Positions 61,061 through 64,000 of a stretch of 64,000 nucleotides of DNA are shown piece after piece; positions within the stretch are counted from its first letter, which is position 1, and every line of letters starts with the position of its first letter. The stretch is from Lysobacter sp. K5869 (GTDB taxonomy: Bacteria > Pseudomonadota > Gammaproteobacteria > Xanthomonadales > Xanthomonadaceae), in NCBI RefSeq assembly GCF_018847975.1, contig NZ_CP072597.1, positions 3,015,001 through 3,079,000 on the forward strand. The letters are read 5' to 3'. Made by a program: the position numbers and the translations under genes. The notes beneath the pieces were generated by a model, which was not told the DNA's origin, searched no databases, and saw only the letters and a program-made list of their open reading frames with translations.

Positions 61061-61181
61061 ACGCGCAATGCCGCGCGCGCCCGCGTGCGCATCGCCGTGC
61101 GCCCGCGCCTGCTAGGCTGTGGCCCCGGCCCTGCGGCCGGTTTCCCGAACGACGCGCCGGCGGCGCGGTAAGGAGCGTGCG

Positions 61182-63011
61182 ATGGCGGCCGAAGCGCAAG
61201 GCGGCAGCGAACTGGTCAAGGTGGTGGTGCTGTTGGCGGCCGGCGTGATCGCGGTGCCGATCTTCAAGCGCATCGGCCTGGGCTCGGTGCTCGGCTATCT
61301 GGCCGCGGGCCTGTTGATCGGCCCGTTCGGGCTGGGCTTCTTCGCCGACCCGCAGGCGATCCTGCACGTGGCCGAACTCGGCGTGGTGATGTTCTTGTTC
61401 ATCATCGGCCTGGAGATGCGGCCCTCGCACCTGTGGAGCCTGCGCCGCGAAATCTTCGGCTTGGGCACCGCGCAGATCCTGCTGTGCTCCACGGCGATGA
61501 CCGGCGTCGGACTGGCGTTCGGCTTCCCGCCGGTGGTCGCCTTCATCGGCGCGATGGGCTTCGTGCTGACCTCCACCGCCATCGTCATGCAGATCCTCGG
61601 CGAGCGCGGCGATCTGGCCCTGCCGCGCGGCCAGCGCATCGTCTCGATCCTGCTGTTCGAGGACTTGTTGATCGTGCCGCTGCTGGCGCTGGTCGCGCTG
61701 ATGGCGCCGCCGGATCCCAACGCCGCGGCCGCCGTCGCGCATTCGCGCTGGGCCGACATCGGCATCGCCCTGGCCTCGCTGGCGGCGCTGATCGGCGCGG
61801 GCGTGTGGCTGCTCAATCCGATGTTCCGCATCCTCGCCGCGGCCAAGGCGCGCGAGGTGATGACCGCGGCGGCGCTGTTGGTGGTGCTGGGCGCGGCGCT
61901 GCTGATGCAGGTCGGCGGCCTGTCGATGGCGATGGGCGCGTTCCTGGCCGGCGTGCTGCTGTCGGAATCCAGCTTCCGCCATCAGCTCGAAGCCGACGTC
62001 GAACCGTTCCGCGGCATCCTGCTCGGCCTGTTCTTCCTCAGCGTGGGCATGTCGCTGGATTTGAAAGTGGTCGCCGCCAACTGGCCGCTGATCGTCGGCG
62101 GCGTGCTCGCGCTGATGCTGGTCAAGGCGGTGTGCATCTACATCGTCGCGCGGCTGCTGAAGTCCTGCCACACCGAAGCCCTGGACCGCGCGGTGCTGAT
62201 GGCGCAAGGCGGCGAATTCGCGTTCGTGCTGTTCTCCGCGGCGGTCAACGCGCGTCTGATCCAGGCCGAGATCGGCGCCAACCTCACCGCCATCGTGGTG
62301 CTGTCGATGGTGCTCACGCCGGTGGCGATCATCGCCCTGCGCAAGCTCTCGCCCAAGACCGCGCTGTCGCTGGAAGGCGTGGACGAACCCAACGGCCTCA
62401 GCGGCAGCGTGCTGCTGATCGGCTTCGGCCGCTTCGGCCAGGTGGTGTCGCAGTCGCTGCTGGCGCGCGGGGTGGAGGTGGCGATCATCGACACCGACGT
62501 GGAGATGATCGAAAGCGCGCAGACCTTCGGCTTCAAGGTCTACTACGGCGACGGCACCCGCCTGGACGTGCTGCGCGCCTCCGGCGCGGCGAGCGCGCAG
62601 CTGATCGCGATCTGCATCGACAACCGTGTCGCGGCCACCACCACCGCGCAGCTGATCCGCCACGAGTTCCCGCAGGCGCGGGTGCTGGCGCGCAGTTTCG
62701 ACCGCGAGCATGCGCTGGAACTGGTGCACGCCGGGGTCGATCTGCAGATCCGCGAGACCTTCGAGTCGGCGATGCGCTTCGGCGAGGCGGCGCTGGTGGA
62801 GCTGGGCGTATCGGCGGACGAGGCGGCCGAAGTGGTCGCCGACATCCGCCGCCGCGATGCCGAGCGTTTCGAACTGGAACTGGTCGACGGCGTGCGCGCG
62901 GGCCTGTCGCTGCTGTACGGCAACATGCAGCAGACGCCGTTGATAGCGCCGAAGCCGCGCCGGGCCGCGCCGAAGGACGAGGAAGAACACGTGCCCGGCA
63001 TTTCGGCGTGA
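61182..63011 (+). CDS. Kef-type K+/H+ antiporter (CPA2) with RCK domain
   Basis: The 609-residue membrane protein has about 12 segments of the CPA2 exchanger fold (LGYLAAGLLIGPFGLGFF, HVAELGVVMFLFIIGLEMRP, SILLFEDLLIVPLLALVALM, FLAGVLLSESSFRHQ, LGLFFLSVGMSLDL). A C-terminal RCK/TrkA-N domain starts at about 407 with SVLLIGFGRFGQVVSQSLL and binds NAD or a related ligand. It is closest in layout to KefB/KefC, which protect against electrophiles when glutathione adducts bind. Whether this member is glutathione-gated is unknown; no KefF/KefG-like gene is adjacent. AAGGAG at 61170-61175 with 6-nt spacing fixes the start. Confidence 0.93.
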   Translation: MAAEAQGGSELVKVVVLLAAGVIAVPIFKRIGLGSVLGYLAAGLLIGPFGLGFFADPQAILHVAELGVVMFLFIIGLEMRPSHLWSLRREIFGLGTAQILLCSTAMTGVGLAFGFPPVVAFIGAMGFVLTSTAIVMQILGERGDLALPRGQRIVSILLFEDLLIVPLLALVALMAPPDPNAAAAVAHSRWADIGIALASLAALIGAGVWLLNPMFRILAAAKAREVMTAAALLVVLGAALLMQVGGLSMAMGAFLAGVLLSESSFRHQLEADVEPFRGILLGLFFLSVGMSLDLKVVAANWPLIVGGVLALMLVKAVCIYIVARLLKSCHTEALDRAVLMAQGGEFAFVLFSAAVNARLIQAEIGANLTAIVVLSMVLTPVAIIALRKLSPKTALSLEGVDEPNGLSGSVLLIGFGRFGQVVSQSLLARGVEVAIIDTDVEMIESAQTFGFKVYYGDGTRLDVLRASGAASAQLIAICIDNRVAATTTAQLIRHEFPQARVLARSFDREHALELVHAGVDLQIRETFESAMRFGEAALVELGVSADEAAEVVADIRRRDAERFELELVDGVRAGLSLLYGNMQQTPLIAPKPRRAAPKDEEEHVPGISA

Positions 63012-63039
63012 GCGGGCGCGAGGCGGCGGGAGACCGGCG

Positions 63040-63558
63040 ATGAGCTTCAACGTATGGGGCGTGTTGTTCCCGCTGCTGTTCGCGGCGGGGCTGGCCGCCT
63101 TGGTGCGGACGATCGGTTCGTTGCTGCGGCTGACCGACGGCGCGGTCGTCGCCCGCGCGCCCGCGCGCAGCGGCGAGCGCCTGCGCGTGCCCGAGGCCGG
63201 CGTTTACGACCTGTGCCTGGAAGGGCGCACCTTCAGCGCCGACTTCCTCGGCGTGCGCTACAGCCTGCGCGACGCCGGCGGCGAGCTGGTGCCGATCCGG
63301 CGCAAACTCAGCCGCACCAAGGTCAGCGGCCTGGGCAGCACGCGGATCAGCGTGGGTGGGTTCGAGCTGGCGCGCGGCGCCGAGTTGAGCCTGAGCGTGG
63401 AGGGCATGTCCGCGCAGGCGCAGCAGCGTTGCTCGTTCGTGGTCCAGCGGCCGATCGGCGCGGGCATCGCGGTGCGGGTGGTGGGGTTGGTGTTGGCCGG
63501 CGCAGCGACGATCGGCGGCATGGTCGGCAGCGTCGCGGCGTGGCTGCCGGCTACTTGA
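63040..63558 (+). CDS. Small membrane protein, function unknown
   Basis: The 172-residue protein has a hydrophobic segment at about 5-27 and another near the C terminus (about 146-168). The middle is hydrophilic and beta-rich (GERLRVPEAGVYDLCLEGRTFSADFLGVRYSLRDAGGELVPIRRKL). Start at 63040, 28 bp after the antiporter stop, so it is probably co-transcribed. Its last 8 bp overlap the end of the convergent propeller gene. I do not recognise a family. Confidence 0.7.
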   Translation: MSFNVWGVLFPLLFAAGLAALVRTIGSLLRLTDGAVVARAPARSGERLRVPEAGVYDLCLEGRTFSADFLGVRYSLRDAGGELVPIRRKLSRTKVSGLGSTRISVGGFELARGAELSLSVEGMSAQAQQRCSFVVQRPIGAGIAVRVVGLVLAGAATIGGMVGSVAAWLPAT

Positions 63559-64000
63559 TCGCGGCGTTGGCGGCGGATTTCGCCACGCACTCCGGCGGCC
63601 AGTGGCGATCCGCGCCGGGTCGCAGATCGAGCACGAAGAACTCGCCGGAGCGTTCGCCGTCGGCCTGCGCGAACAACAACCGGTCGCCGCGCGGCGACAG
63701 CAGCGGGCCGACCTGGAACACGTCCTGGCGCGCCGGCAGTTTGCCCAGTTCGCGCCAGCGTCCGCGCTCCAGCCGATAGCGATACAGATGCGAACGGTCG
63801 CCGCGGTCGGTCACCGCGACCAGCTCGCGTCCGTCGTGCGAGAGGTCCGCTTCGTACTCGTTGGCCGCGCTGCTGACCGGCGCGCCGAGGTTGCGCACCC
63901 GCCACGCGCCGTCCGCGCCCGGCGTCGCCATGTACAGATCGCCTTGCCCGAGCCCGCCCTCGCGCGAGGAGCCGAACAGCAAGCGGCCGTCGGCGAGCGC
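63551..64000 (-). CDS. Beta-propeller (TolB/PD40-type) protein, partial
   Basis: The frame runs off the right edge of the window; at least 150 residues are visible. They contain repeats of the WD40-like PD40 pattern: LADGRLLFGSSREGGLGQGDLYMATPGADGAWRVRNLG, NEYEADLSHDGRELVAVTDRGDRSHLYRYRLERGRWREL and QVGPLLSPRGDRLLFAQADGERSGEFFVLDL. This is the C-terminal end of a propeller protein whose start and any other domain lie outside. The next gene (+ strand) converges on it with an 8-bp overlap. Confidence 0.75.
   Translation of the reverse strand, partial: ALADGRLLFGSSREGGLGQGDLYMATPGADGAWRVRNLGAPVSSAANEYEADLSHDGRELVAVTDRGDRSHLYRYRLERGRWRELGKLPARQDVFQVGPLLSPRGDRLLFAQADGERSGEFFVLDLRPGADRHWPPECVAKSAANAAIK

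Overview
The window is about 70% G+C and carries gammaproteobacterial housekeeping genes in a Xanthomonadaceae-like order. The best fit is a Lysobacter-type organism: the yhdP-tldD-darP-pmbA cluster, the long rpsB-to-accA supercluster and the map-glnD-dapD-yffB-dapE-asnB run all point that way, as do many dispersed palindromic REP-like repeats. I saw no rRNA, tRNA, CRISPR array, phage or insertion sequence.

Layout. 1-5006: end of an AsmA/YhdP-like gene, tldD, darP (reverse) and pmbA. 5007-8966: a tandem 138-bp palindromic repeat, a secreted DUF1800/DUF1501 pair, and a small DUF4870 membrane protein with a promoter and two terminators. 8987-12186 (reverse): a hypothetical gene, ispA, xseB and tilS. 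12294-15413 (forward): an old-yellow-enzyme reductase and a secreted PNGase F-like protein with an N-terminal discoidin domain. 15529-17072 (reverse): two overlapping paralogues resembling a decayed GT51 transglycosylase. 17102-45617 (reverse): the envelope and translation supercluster, in transcription order rpsB, tsf, pyrH, frr, uppS, cdsA, dxr, rseP, bamA, lpxD, fabZ, lpxA, lpxB, rnhB, dnaE, accA. It is interrupted by accessory genes: two SH3-like secreted proteins and an AIM24 protein between tsf and pyrH; a BlaI/M56 pair and a His-rich zinc exporter between pyrH and frr; a cysteine-rich protein between lpxA and lpxB; DUF4166 and DUF1232 proteins between rnhB and dnaE.

46120-53111 (forward): map, glnD, dapD, two paralogous membrane proteins, yffB and dapE, mostly joined by 4-bp stop/start overlaps, so nitrogen sensing and lysine/diaminopimelate synthesis are probably co-transcribed. 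A penicillin-acylase-family gene (reverse) follows. Next comes asnB, whose 432-bp upstream region holds what looks like a complete ribosome-mediated attenuator: a leader peptide with seven Asn codons in a ten-codon stretch, a strong terminator hairpin and a competing antiterminator. This is the most notable find in the window. 57845-64000: a secreted hypothetical protein, a CE4 polysaccharide deacetylase, a DUF2135/TPR protein, a Kef-type K+/H+ antiporter, a small membrane protein and a cut-off beta-propeller gene.

All functional calls rest on reading motifs and gene order by eye. No database search was run.
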